Shown: positions 46,775 through 60,059, counted from the first letter of the stretch. The stretch is 64,000 nucleotides of DNA from Nectonema munidae (GCA_030549495.1 JAUIRK010000173.1:372001-436000), one strand, 5' to 3'. The notes: generated from the sequence alone by a model not told the origin. Made by a program: numbers and translations.

Positions 46775-47220
46775 AATTTTTGGCGACAATCAAAAATGAC
46801 AATTTCCGCATAAAAGCTATCAGAATTTCCTTCATGACTTCTACAACTAAAGCTTTTATGGACAAATTTTTTGCGCCATGCGTCAATCTTGGACATCTTC
46901 AATTAACATGCTGCTTATTAAAGATGGAGTCATCCTATTTTCCAAATGTTCTTTTAATTTGTCGTCATAACCTTCGTGGTTGCTGCAAATTAATGTTTCA
47001 AAAAAACGTGGACTATTTACCAAATATGAAGCATATAAACGGTTGGATATTAATGGTCGCACAATTAAAATTATTCCACGCACATTCAATTGGCCATGGC
47101 TTGCTTATATTAGAATGATTGATGGCTGGTAATTTCCGAAAAACGCTAGTCGTGTAGAAAGTGTATGCAGCTATTCTCGTTTAACAAATCTTATTTTGCC
47201 TAAAGTAAATTTACAAGCTA
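46775..47220 (+). other. Unrecognised coding-like remnant
   Basis: Follows the LINE but does not read as RT. Short plus-strand frames contain peptides such as GRTIKIIPRTFNWPWLAYIR. I cannot assign them. It may be decayed LINE, another element, or chance. Confidence 0.25.
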
Positions 47221-47325
47221 AAAAAAGTTTCTAGCATTCCGTGTTCTGAATAGAAGTACACACAAACACGATAGAATCATATTGTCACAAATGTAAAAGT
47301 ATGCTAATAAAATGTATAAAAGGGT

Positions 47326-47515
47326 AAGGTAAGGGTAAAGGTATCATCGTGGGGAGTTTTCATCGAGAAGGCACAATTGCGCCGCTTGTATCGAACTATG
47401 AGAAAGTAGGCTTGATGCGGGATCGAACCCAAGACCTTGAGTTATCGAAACCCAATACCCAACCAACCTTACTCACGCCCTCATTTAATCACGCATTTAA
47501 TTTAAGATGCATACT
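47326..47515 (-). repeat. tRNA-derived SINE with 17-bp perfect TSD
   Basis: Minus-strand SINE. The tRNA-like head (47480-47410) has the perfect B box GGTTCGATCCC. A body follows, then a tail of TTACCC-like repeats. It is flanked by a perfect 17-bp direct repeat AAAATGTATAAAAGGGT at 47309-47325 and 47516-47532, the mark of LINE-driven target-primed insertion. A second copy lies in opposite orientation at 48464. Confidence 0.85.
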
Positions 47516-47590
47516 AAAATGTATAAAAGGGTGAATTTGTAAAAGAAGCGTGCACAGAAAATTGTCCGAGACGAAAATTAGCATTCCGAA

Positions 47591-47882
47591 AATTGCCATT
47601 GACAAATTCAAGGATTGATATACAAGAATATAATGCATATATAATGACTCTTTTTACGATTCATAGAATATACTAAAATAGTTGTATCGATTAAAATAGA
47701 GATAGGAGAAATGTTAGTTTATTCTCTGATTTATATAGCTCAACCGTTCTTTTTAGTTTGCGCCGATATTTTTATACTTCTTTTGACTGTGAATCTCATC
47801 TCCTTGTTCAAATTGCTGTATTTTAGTTTTGATCCTATCTCATTCTGAAGGGAGGGAAAATTGAATTTGTCAATGGCAATAT
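47591..47882. repeat. Short inverted repeat between the two SINEs
   Basis: An 18-bp perfect inverted repeat: ATTGCCATTGACAAATTC near 47591-47608 and its inverse near 47865-47882. Within it, at about 47834-47858, is a 23-bp string (CTATCTCATTCTGAAGGG and on) also present at about 43173. The nature of the element is unknown. Confidence 0.45.
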
Positions 47883-48463
47883 CCCTCACTGCAAATTCTC
47901 CGCCTGGCAATTTTCTTATTACCTAAAGAAGCTTACTCCAAAAATACCTATATGAATTTTTGTGACGGCATGGCTTCGACAATACTGTATTTAACTCTTT
48001 ATGCCTTCGTTAAATGGAAAGAGGGTGTCCATGAAATATATCTACTACTATTGAATCATTTCGCCCTGCGTCAGGTATATAATTGATAATTTTAGATGCA
48101 TTATCTTCAATTGATACAAAATACACTCACAGATCGATAAAATGAAGGAAAATGCGATATTCAGTTATATTATGACGTATGATTTAAGGTGTGTTTCTAT
48201 TTTGAACAAACCCATTTGCCTACATAATAAAAAAATGCGAAAATACTTCAAATAATGGCTCTATGAAAAAATCTTAAAAAAAACTTATAAATGAGGATAC
48301 ACGGTTTATTTTTAATAATTTTATCAGGGCTTATGTTGAATATAGAAAATAAAAATTCTTTTTGGAAAATAAAACCACTATTTCTAATTTGTAATCAATT
48401 TTATAGCAAATCGGAGGTGCTGAAAAAATGGTGGGTCCTATAATTAATAAAACAATAAAAAAA

Positions 48464-48597
48464 GGGCGTGAGTAAGGTTGGTTAGGTACTGGGTTTCGAT
48501 AACTCACGGTCTTGGGTTCGATCCCGCATCAAGTCTATTTTCTCATAGTTGGATAAAAGCGGCGCAAATTGTGCCTTCTCGATGAAAACACCCCACA
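48464..48597 (+). repeat. tRNA-derived SINE, opposite orientation
   Basis: About 134 bp, the same family as 47326-47515: head GGGCGTGAGTAAGGTTGGTT, perfect B box GGTTCGATCCC, then the body motif GCGGCGCAAATTGTGCC. Possible flanking repeat AAAACAAT. The two copies are inverted about 1 kb apart. Confidence 0.8.
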
Positions 48598-49397
48598 AAA
48601 AAACAATCAAAACATTTTAAATGTTTTATTTAATTTGACTTCTCAAAATACATTTTTATGTAATCGTTCAAACAATAATTTTTTGTTATATGCTTTAGCC
48701 TAATTAAAAATATATATTTTATAGTTTTCGTAAAATATTTTAAATGTGTTTTTCGGTAAAATTGAGTTAAGGATTTATAATATTACATAAATATTAATCT
48801 ACTAAAAACTTTTCCAAATGAAAAATCTAAAATTTTTCAAGGATGTCAAAAAAAATTTTTTTAAGAAATACTTTTAAAACTTCTAAAACTGTAGTCAATT
48901 TGGAACACTTTCAGATTACACAAAAATGAATTTTCAGAAATTATTCAAAAAAAGTCTGACCTTTTTAATTGATGTTGTAATCTTTGAATAGAAAAAAGAC
49001 TTAAACAAATAGTGAAATCTAAACACTATAATTTTAGTGATATCTAAGGCAATTAAATTTTGTCATATTAAAACATGAAATTTGAATTTGATTGACATAT
49101 GTCATTTTGAGTGAAAAAGGGATTTTTCCTCATTTTTTCAGCGCCTGCGAATTCATATAAAAACGATTAATTCAAAATATTTTTACTTACAAAAATTTTT
49201 CTAGTGAATCACTATTAGAAAATATTGTAATAAAGAGAGAGTCAAAATATACAATAAAGATATTTTACTTTCAACTATAATTAATTATTACAATCATTCA
49301 TTTGAAGAATATTTTTATAAAAAGATCTTCACTACGGTTTCATAACAGAAATCTGCAATAATTATGAGTCAGAAGTATCATTGCAGGAAAATTCAGG
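48598..49397. other. No gene seen
   Basis: AT-rich spacer with many A and T runs. Nothing supported. Confidence 0.5.
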
Positions 49398-49840
49398 ATG
49401 GAGAGACGACTTTTTAAGTTTTTGTATCCGCTTTGTCATGCTTTCGATATTTATAAAGAGACATCCAAATGTTCAAAAATATATTTTAGAAAGCTTCCTG
49501 CTCTGCATAGCGCCAGATGGAATTCACGGGCTTCATATGCCTTATTAGCTTACTTTCTTTTACCAAAGTGGAGAAGTCGATTAGAAAGTATTTGCCATTT
49601 TATTAGAAAAGTGTGGTCTAAGTATTGGTTTCGTAATCGGCATTATGATGAAAATTCATAAAATTGTCTCTTTAATGCAATTAAATCACAGAATTGTTCT
49701 AAAGCATTATCATCATTTTTAAAGTTTTATAAAGAAGAACCTTCAAGAATTAGCATTCAAAGAACAAATATACTTGCTGAGAAAGAAGTTAAAAAATGGA
49801 AGAAATAGTTCAAAATAGCCGCACAAACAAGTATTTGAGC
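49398..49840 (+). pseudogene. Unrecognised, transposon-like coding remnant
   Basis: An 87-codon open frame (MERRLFKFLYPLCHAFDIYK start), then a stop at 49659 and continued similarity-like coding to about 49805 (KALSSFLKFYKEEPSRISIQ, KEVKKWKK). The middle contains LPALHSARWNSRASYALLAY, a strikingly specific and non-random segment rich in Trp and Arg. I do not know the family. The setting and the internal stop suggest a dead mobile-element protein instead of a host gene. Confidence 0.4.
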
Positions 49841-50293
49841 TGCAAGTTTGTTGTTACCAATCATTTGTACTCTTAAAGTTTTTTTTACCATCATATCATT
49901 TTAATGCGATATATTTTTGGAATTTGCATCTTTTTTTTTTGAAAAATAAACTTTACTGAATCATTTTCGAAATTTAATTGATAAAATGAACAAATTCAAA
50001 ATTTCATCAACATAATTTCATCAAAATTATCTATCAATCACTTAAAAACTATATAGTAGTTAATACTTTTATTCAATGTATATATATTTAAACTTTGATC
50101 GAGGCGCACGATGTAATACAAGTTATTAATCCATGTAAAATTGATTGTTTTCGATTTATTTCAATATTATTCATCAAAAATTACACAGGGTTTCAAAGTT
50201 GGAAAAAGTTATATGCTTAATAAGTAGTAATATTCCTTCAAGTGTCAAGCAAGACACGTCTCATTATCACTCTCTGAAAAAGAGCCTGTTTTA
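49841..50293. other. No gene seen
   Basis: AT-rich sequence, nothing supported. Confidence 0.5.
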
Positions 50294-51720
50294 TTGAATA
50301 TTCGACCAAGTAATGGCTCATATTCTTCCTTTTCCAACAACTTATTTTCAAGGAGTAATAAAATTTGGTCAACAAATTGTTTCTATAATAGCTTGCTATC
50401 GAGAAACATTATAAAAAAAGTTTTTAAATTTTACGATCAAAAAAGTAAACGAATTTTAGACGAGGAAATTTTTATTGATAATCTCAGATATCATCTGGAA
50501 AATTTTTTGTTTTATCAGAGGCGGAAAAACAAATATAAAACTAGCAATAATCCTTGAATTACTGATCAAATTTTATACAAAATAAAGGGAAAAGACAAAT
50601 TATACAAAAAAATGATTATGAGTTCCAAAAATTCCTGTCCAATTCTGAAAACAAAATTTAAATACTGTGCTAAAAATTTGAAGAAGTTAATTTGGAACTC
50701 AAAAGTTAAAAAGTGATTCAAAAACTCTTTGGAAAAATTTAAATTCAGTAATCAAAGAAGATAGGTTGAACAACAGAATCAGATGATCTAAAACTGACGT
50801 AGAGATTAACGATAAATTAGGGAACAGATGTGATGAGTACTTTAGAGATAAGGTAAGTAAGATGTTAAATCTTGCAAGCATGGAATCTCTAAGTTCTAAT
50901 TATTATTCCATGGCTAATTCTCATTTAGCTTTTTATTTTGATTGCATTTCATACAATTTTATGCTAAAAAGCAGCTTAAAAATAGTAACAGAACTGATAT
51001 ATATGGGTTTTCCACACACTTTTTGAAGGCTACTGCCAATATAATATTGAAACCACTTTTTGTTTCATTTAATAATATTGCATTACAATGGGACTTTTCC
51101 TAAATATGTTCAAAAAAGTAAAGTAATAGCAATCGCTAAAAAGAAAAATGAATCCAAAGATATTAATAACTATAGGCCAGTTAGCATAATGTCTGTTATT
51201 TCAAAAGTATTCGAAAAATGATTGTGTAATCAAGTGTATAATTATTTCGAACTCAATTCTTTATTTAAATGATCAGCAGTCTGGCTTTCGCAAATTTAAA
51301 AACATTGAAAAACTTCATTCTTTTTTTATTTCGGATATTATTGAACATTGGAAAAGTTTTCTTTATTTCTAGATCTTACAGCTGCATTTGACAGTATCAA
51401 TCATAGTTTGTTATTGGATAAACTTCGTTATTATGGATTCACTTTGTTATTCGTTAAGCTGATTCAATCTTTTCTGAAAAATAGAAAATTTTCGGTTTTT
51501 GTAAATGAAGAACTTTCTAATACATATTGCAACATACCTGCTGGTGTCCCACAGGGTTCCTCATTAGGACCCTTATTATTCATTATTTACTTGATGATTT
51601 ACTATGAGAATAGTTTATTTGTCAAAAGCAATGTTGTTTCCATGCTCTAGAAACTTAATAGGCTTCTATGGAACGAGCACATTGATTCTTTATGTAATGA
51701 ATTAAGTTATCTAATTTCGA
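50294..51720 (+). mobile_element. LINE fragment (pre-RT to RT core)
   Basis: Plus-strand LINE remnant of the Jockey/CR1 group. 50294-50860: lysine-rich linker between endonuclease and RT. 51085-51230: TFPKYVQKSKVIAIAKKKN and INNYRPVSIMSVISKVFEK. 51270-51650: LFLDLTAAFDSINHSLLLDK, then AGVPQGSSLGPLLFIIYL. The catalytic YADD block is lost. A C-terminal piece (LLWNEHIDSLCNELSYLISK) follows at 51665-51730. Frame breaks lie near 50557, 50710, 51220 and 51340. Confidence 0.8.
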
Positions 51721-51800
51721 AATTCTCAGCTTTAAGTTATTATTATTGTTTATTTTGAAAATTACATTTTTTTTACTAATATTACTAATTTTTTATGGAA

Positions 51801-52092
51801 TTTTCTTTAGACCAATTGATCCTTTAGTAAAATACAAAACTACAAGTCCTTTTCATAAGCCGTGCTTCAATGATACACTTTAAAACTTCTGAAAAAAAGA
51901 TGTACAGAGCACATAAAATATTTAACAATTTACTAGACACAAAAATGTCTTGTATAAAATAATTAGTATTAATTAAAAATTTTACTAAAGTATCAATTGG
52001 TCTAAAGAAAATTCAGCTTGCTTCAAAATATTTTTATTTTTGCTATTAACAAGTTGATTTTGTAGGAAATTAGTACATCTTTTCTTTCAGAA
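51801..52092. repeat. LINE-derived foldback
   Basis: Arms of 32 bp at 51801-51832 and about 51981-52012 are inverted copies with one mismatch (core CTTTAGACCAATTGAT). Between them lies a plus-strand copy of LINE sequence matching 45.94-46.09 kb. Right of the second arm, to 52092, the same LINE region (46.01-46.21 kb) appears in minus orientation. Two LINE pieces are therefore joined head to head. Confidence 0.75.
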
Positions 52093-52610
52093 GTTTCAAC
52101 CCTATCAGTGACGGGGGCCTATTTAGCCCCCCTCAACTAAAATTTCTCTTGTACCAAATTGGCGACCTCTTTTGCTAACATACTTCGTGACATTTCCTAG
52201 AATTGATAGCTGCATCTTTTGATACCATTTTGATAGCAGTTGAATGACCTTTTTATGCCTAAATATGTCAATCAAAATCAAAAGTTAATATCAAATCGAC
52301 AATGCCAATTTCATTTATAGATTGTTTTTTCATTTGGATTTCAAAATACTTAGAAGTGTGAAATAAATTTGTGGTTGACTTCTAAAATCTGTCTTCGAGA
52401 ACACTCATTCAACTTTTACATGAAATACACACATTTTCATAACAAATCAACAATGCTAATTCCAATTATAGATTGTTTTTGGATTTAGAATTTGAAAATA
52501 CGTGTAAGCTTGAATCAATCATAAATTAATCATACCTGCCAAAAAATGATTGACATATAACACTTCAACTGAAATAAAGGACTTCATGATTAAAAAGTTA
52601 TACGTAGTTA
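52090..52610 (-). mobile_element. Truncated relative of the 60-kb TTAA element
   Basis: Begins CAACCCTATCAGTGACGGGGG and follows, base for base with divergence, the right end of the element at 59970-63918 read inward: the same subterminal G/C hairpin, the shared phrase TAGCTGCATCTTTTGA, and TCAATCAAAATCAAAA. It then has two copies of the roughly 150-bp array-2 unit (about 52289-52440 and 52441-52590). No opposite end was found. The flanking target reads TCAA instead of TTAA and belongs to the LINE foldback. Confidence 0.75.
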
Positions 52611-54163
52611 TATATGTAATTTATTTTGTCACAGAACAAATAGGATTATAAGTAGGCAAAACAAAATTGCAAAAAAATAAAATATAACTAAAAATGATAT
52701 AGAACTAAAAACGGGATTTTATACCGAATTCAATGAGGTGATTTTTTTAATGAAATTAATTAAATACAAAACAAGGACTCTGTAAAGGCATCATTTTAAT
52801 TGAATGAGAAAGACAGTTCGTTTATACCATTGACTCTGCAATATCTCGAAACAATCTGAATCGGTCAATTTAAATAAGTTTCGTGTTTTACCATTTTTAG
52901 AAAGTTTTATACGTATAATCAAACAATATACAAATGAACGAAGATGATAAAGTTGAAACATAATTTATTTATAATAAAAATTTGATCGTTTTTTTTATAT
53001 CTAATCATTTGGTTGTCGTATCGTTTCACTAAAATGAAAAATATTTTCACCTCAACATGAGTTTTCTGCATAAAATTTGCTATATCATTACATAATAGAG
53101 AAGAGTTTCCTAAACTCTTTATACTGAAAAAATATTTCTTCAAATATTACTGAGCTAGAAGGTTGATGCAATCAGAATTACAAACAAGATAATTTGATTT
53201 CATAAAATCGTGCAGTTATGGTACGATTGAGAGCTTACAATGCAAGTATAATCTCGAGCAATAATTGTGGTGTGTTCATTGTAAAAAAAATTAAAAAGTA
53301 AATTTTTCCCATTTTTTTACAGCAGAGTTTCCTAAAACTTCATACAGAAATAATATTTCTTCAATCTGTGTGTATGCGCACGTGTGTTAGATTAAAAAAT
53401 TATAATTATTTTATAAAAATATAGAAATAAATTTAGGGTATTGTAAGGGAGTAGTTTATAAAGAAAAAAAACAATATAAATTCATGAGGTTACTTATTGA
53501 GAAAAATTGATTAAAACACATATTTTGATCTATTTATGTTATCTTTAGAAATTTATATGCAGTAAACAATAATAAAAATAATATTTAGGCAAAACATATT
53601 TTTTTTCGAGGAATCAAAGTGTAAATCAAACCCGCACTTAAATTTTGGAGAACTAATTCAAAAGTTATAAGTAAGAAACGAAGGTTAATTTATAAAAAAC
53701 CAAAAAGATTTTCTAAAAATCTAAAAATAAATTTTGGTTCTGATAGTAGAGTGGTTTTATAATTGTCTTGGAAATTGTTACAAATTAAAGGTGAAAATTT
53801 GTCAAAATTTAACAAGCTTTAGTTTAAAATTGCCAAATATAAAAAATATGCATCCCTCATCTACTAATTAATGGTAATGAAGCCCATCGAATATAAAAAA
53901 ATAAAATGGTATTTCTCAAGTACTTATGATATAAGTAATGTATTCTGAGAGCCCATAAAAATGCTTTAATTTGGTATATCGCATGATACATTTTGTTGAG
54001 AAATGCGAAAGTTATAAGCCTTTTAATATTTGACTAAGATTTAAGCTAGGAACACTACAAATAAACTAAGCGTACACTAGCCCGATAAAATAAACCACAC
54101 ACGCGTGCGGCTTTCAATACCTATGGGAAATATTTTTTGAAAATTTTTATTTTAAGTATATTA
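52611..54163. other. No gene seen
   Basis: AT-rich stretch without coding signal. It may hold more of the truncated TTAA element, but no boundary could be fixed. Confidence 0.4.
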
Positions 54164-55424
54164 TTGTCTCCCCGGAGGTCTTGCCAGACCTCTGATTCAG
54201 GCAAACAAAACAAGATTCGTGCTATTGGCATAACTAAAAATGTTACAGCTTACATTTGTCAGCCTTATTTCAAAAGTAATCGCAATGTGTTTTTGGGTCG
54301 TTTGACCTCTTTTGTTTTTTGCTAATATTCTAGATATTTGCACTCTTAATTATTATTTGATCATGAAATGCAACAGATAGGAAAATTCAAGACTTAATTT
54401 CATAAAAAAGTGCTCACGAACTACCATACGAAAATAAATATGCTAGATTCAATAACAATTTTACAAGCAAAAAAGCCTCATTAATACAATAAGGACTAAA
54501 GGAATATATACGAATGCTTCATACTTCAACAAGTGAAAGATACCCAAAAAAGCATCTTTGTTACCTTTTAGATGCAAAGGAGATTGTAAATCTTCTACGC
54601 GTTGGACTTGTGATAATTTAATAAAAAAATATGTTTGAGGTTTAGTATTTGAAAAAATAAGGGATTTATTTAAGTTTTCAATATTTTTTGAACGAATATA
54701 TTATTATGTACTATTAGTATTTATGTACTATTGATCCGATTACAATATTTTTAATTTGCAGACTAGTTCAACTTACTACGATTGTAAAATATTTAAAATT
54801 GTTCAAACCAAATTTAGAATGGTTTCAAATTACTAAAATATATATGATTAAGTTATACACGTTGACATATTTATTTCTGCACCATAGTGTTTCAGTATTA
54901 TTTTTGTGCTACAATCATAGTAATTCGGGCAGTCGTGTTATGATGAGGGTTAAAAATTAGCATAACTTTCAATAAATATGATGTAGAAAATATTTATACC
55001 AGTACTAAATAAATAATATAAAAAGTGAGAAAGATAGATAATTACAGGAAAAGTAGAATAGAGGTTAATGTTTGAACCCTTAATTTTTCCAAGTAGGTGT
55101 AAAATAAGCCGCAAAGAAACTGCAAAAGTAAAGGCCGATTTCGAGTAAGCAAAAAGAGATAGCATAGTGAAAAATTACTTACATATAAAACTCGAGTCTC
55201 TAGTTCAGAAAAAAATAGAATCGAATTATATATATTAAAAAAACATTATGTTTTAGTGAAAGGAAAGTAAAATTTATGGTTTGTCTTCCATTTCTGTTAC
55301 CTCGATGTTGGCAATAATGTCTATGCGAAAATTAATCTATCCTGTCAAAAAATTTTGAATTTCGAAATTTAAAAAAATAATAAGTTTTAAAACTCTAGCA
55401 TAGACAAACGGGCTTCTCTCATCT

Positions 55425-55765
55425 TATATGCTCATTATGCAGCTCTTTTTTTCAATTTTGATAATGTTTCATCAGACATTAGCACTACAAATTCTTGTTG
55501 ACTCAATTTCGACATGGTGTGATTCCAATTTACTTTCATTAAATCTCAACAAATGTTTTTACATAGTTTTTTCTAAAAGAAAAATTGAGAGCAATTTTGA
55601 CATATATCTTAATAGCTTTCTATTGCGTAGAGTAAATCACTATAATTACTTAGGCCTGATTTTTAATGATAATTTATTTCGGTCTAAACACATATATTCT
55701 GTAGACACAAATCTTTCGCGACTTCTTAGAATTTTCAGAAAAATTAACATAGAGCAATAATCTAA
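55425..55765 (+). mobile_element. LINE fragment (after the RT catalytic core)
   Basis: The 110-codon frame shows SISTWCDSNLLSLNLNKC, then VNHYNYLGLIFNDNL and HIYSVDTNLSRLLRIFRKI. This is the standard order of the segment after YADD in Jockey/CR1-like LINEs (WC..N.L.LN..KC, YLG..D..L). Upstream traces of the YADD block are in another frame near 55425. Truncated on both sides. Confidence 0.75.
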
Positions 55766-55789
55766 TTAGTTTGCTCCACCTTTCCATAT

Positions 55790-56540
55790 GAATGAAATCG
55801 CTTCCTAACGATTTGAAATATAAAAATGGATTGCTGTTTATTATACTTCATAATTAAATAAACTTAATTAACAAAAGTTAGGGATATTGTAAACACTTTA
55901 TTTATGGAAAGCATTGAATGGATATTTACCAAACTTTATGAAGGCTTGTATTTAATCAACAATTACACCGGTATTCGGCTAGATACTTGAACACTTTTGA
56001 AATATCATTTTCTCACCACAAATCACATCAAAACCCTTTGAAGTTTAGATCAATAAAAATTTGTAATAATTTTCTTCAGTTTTATCGATATACATTCTTC
56101 TTCTTCAACTTTAAAACATAATCTAGGCTTCAATTTCTTCATAACCTAGGAGATCTTTCATCTAAACATGATTGTTTTGTTTGTAAAAATTATATCTGAT
56201 GATTGATTAGTATCAGTCTTGTTTTTTTTCTCCCATTTTCTTTTATTTTACAAATTAATTCAAAATAATATAAGCGCCGGGTAATGTGCGATTTCCTGTA
56301 AACCAACATAGGTGGCTTATGTATGAAGGCAAACAAACTTACAAACTATAAACTAAACTAAGCTTCTCAATCTCCTGTTTTATCCTACTCAAAAATATCC
56401 TTTCTTCCTCTCAAATCAACTCCACCACTCTTTTCTTTTAAAGGGCTCTTTTAATTTTATTCTTTTTATCCTCCTATAAATTTAGTTAAGCATCTGTAAT
56501 TTTTTATTGTTTCAAGTTTTTATTCCTCTATACTATATAT
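55790..56540. other. No gene seen
   Basis: AT-rich. A T/C-rich stretch at 56380-56540 lies just inside the right 33-bp inverted repeat. Confidence 0.4.
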
Positions 56541-56619
56541 ATCAGAGATCTGGCAAGATCTCCGGGGAGACAACATGCCGGAAAGCTATTTAAAAAACAT
56601 ATAAATAGGATATAATATA

Positions 56620-57288
56620 GGGAGAGGATGTTAGATAAGTTATTACCTATATTTTTGTAATTTGAATTACAGGAACCCTATTTTATCAAATAATCAAAAT
56701 AAAATTCTGTAATCAAAGAATCGAAAATATTCTTTAAAAAATCAAAAAATATGAAACTTTCTGTTCATATTTTGCTACCTCATACGATGTTACAAAAGTT
56801 ATTACCTTTACTTTGCAATTTGCACAATTTTAAATATTATATTTGTCAAATAATCGAAAAATGTTCAAATCAAAAAATATTTATTCTTTTTAAATATATC
56901 GTTGGCTCCCCTTATTTTTTTTTCTTATGTGCATAATTTGATAAAAATTAATTATTAAAGACTTGGTTTATCTTTCTATTTTAAAAGTAAGGGGAGCCAA
57001 CGATATATTTAAAAAAAATATTTGATTTGAACATTTTTCGATTCTTTGATTATTTGACAAATATAATATTTAAAATCGTGCAAATTGCAAAGTAAAGGTA
57101 ATAACTTTTGTAACATCGTATGAGGTAGCAAAATATGAACAGAAAGTTTCATATTTTTTGATTTTTTAAAGAATATTTTCGATTCTTTGATTACAGAATT
57201 TTATTTTGATTATTTGATAAAATATATTGTTTAATATCGTGAAAAAATTACAAAAATATAGGTAATAAGTTATCTAACATCCTCTCCC
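56620..57288. repeat. Large foldback (arms about 295 bp, spacer about 73 bp)
   Basis: The left arm, 56620 to about 56914, is repeated in reverse complement at about 56988-57288, near-perfect over almost its whole length. The outer tips are GGGAGAGGATGTTAG and its inverse; the inner tips are GGCTCCCCTTA and its inverse. A transcript of either strand would form a hairpin of roughly 295 bp. No target duplication or transposase was found. It resembles a foldback-type transposon or a recent inverted duplication. Confidence 0.9.
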
Positions 57289-57660
57289 CGAATGAGGTAT
57301 ATCAATTCTTACATCTAGCAAAATATGAACTGATAGGTTGAAGATGAATCATCGCGGTATACAGGTTGGAGATGAACCATCTTAGTATACAGGTATATAG
57401 GTAATAACTTATGTAGCATCGTCTCCTCGAATGAGGTATATCAAATCTTACATCTAGCAAAATGTGAACAGAAAGTTGAACATTGTCTCCCTAGTCATTT
57501 GTACATGGAATAGAAACCATCGTAGTATACAGGTTGGAGATGAATCATCGTAGTATACAGGTTGGAGATGAATCATCGTAGAATACAGGTTGGAGATGAA
57601 TCATCGTAGTATACAGGTTGGAGATGAATCATCGTAATTTACAGGTTGGAGATAACACTC
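57289..57660. repeat. 28-bp minisatellite within a two-fold larger repeat
   Basis: The unit ACAGGTTGGAGATGAATCAT plus 8 bp (period 28) starts at 57529, 57557, 57585, 57613 and 57641. Two further copies are at about 57333-57388. Each block follows a common roughly 90-bp segment (ATAGGTAATAA, then GAATGAGGTATATCAA, then CATCTAGCAAAAT), which also overlaps the right arm of the foldback. The array thus grew from the foldback edge. Confidence 0.85.
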
Positions 57661-59686
<2,026 letters not shown>

Positions 59687-59761
59687 ATTTTTCAATGAAA
59701 TAATCTTACTGTAAACTATTTATATTTATAACTAAACAATCTCATTTTTATGGCCTGTTTA

Positions 59762-59767
59762 AATAAA
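59762..59767 (+). promoter_or_regulatory. Likely poly(A) signal of polyubiquitin
   Basis: AATAAA about 90 bp after the stop codon, followed within 15 bp by a T-rich stretch. Position and context fit the 3' end of the polyubiquitin mRNA. Confidence 0.5.
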
Positions 59768-60059
59768 ATGATTTTTAGCGTTGACTTTTTATTATCTTTT
59801 AGCAAGCCATAACTATTTTTTGTCCGAATCTTGATAACATTTAATTTCTTATTGAGTTTTAAACTAGATTTAGTTTTTTTCAATTGATTTATTTTTGATC
59901 TTAGAATATCAATTTTTTTATAGCTTGTGAAACTCGCGCTATCCTTTTTATAAAAAGTTAGAACTTATTTTAACCCTATTAGTGCTGGGCAAAATTTGTC
60001 CGCTCAAGTGCTGGGGGGGCGTAAAGTGCCCCCCCCCCCCTATTTTTTCTCAGATATTA

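Larger units (their letters stand above)
54164..56573. repeat. 33-bp inverted repeats, each a hairpin, 2.4 kb apart
   Basis: 54164-54196 and 56541-56573 are inverted copies, 31 of 33 identical, starting TTGTCTCCCCGGAG. Each contains a hairpin with 7-bp arms and TGCC loop (GAGGTCT/AGACCTC on the left; GAGATCT/AGATCTC on the right). The only two differences are the two bases that pair with each other. They could be the ends of a 2.4-kb transposon or two separate inverted insertions. No matching target duplication was found. The interior holds a LINE fragment. Confidence 0.6.

Noticed and set aside
54950-54960. GGGTTAA at 54952 as the far end of the 52.09-kb element
   Set aside because: The inward sequence (TTAACCCTCATCATAAC) does not continue like the left end of the 60-kb element, so pairing them is not justified.
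57529-57655. CRISPR-like array of 28-bp repeats
   Set aside because: The repeats are directly adjacent with no spacers and the DNA is eukaryotic. It is a minisatellite.
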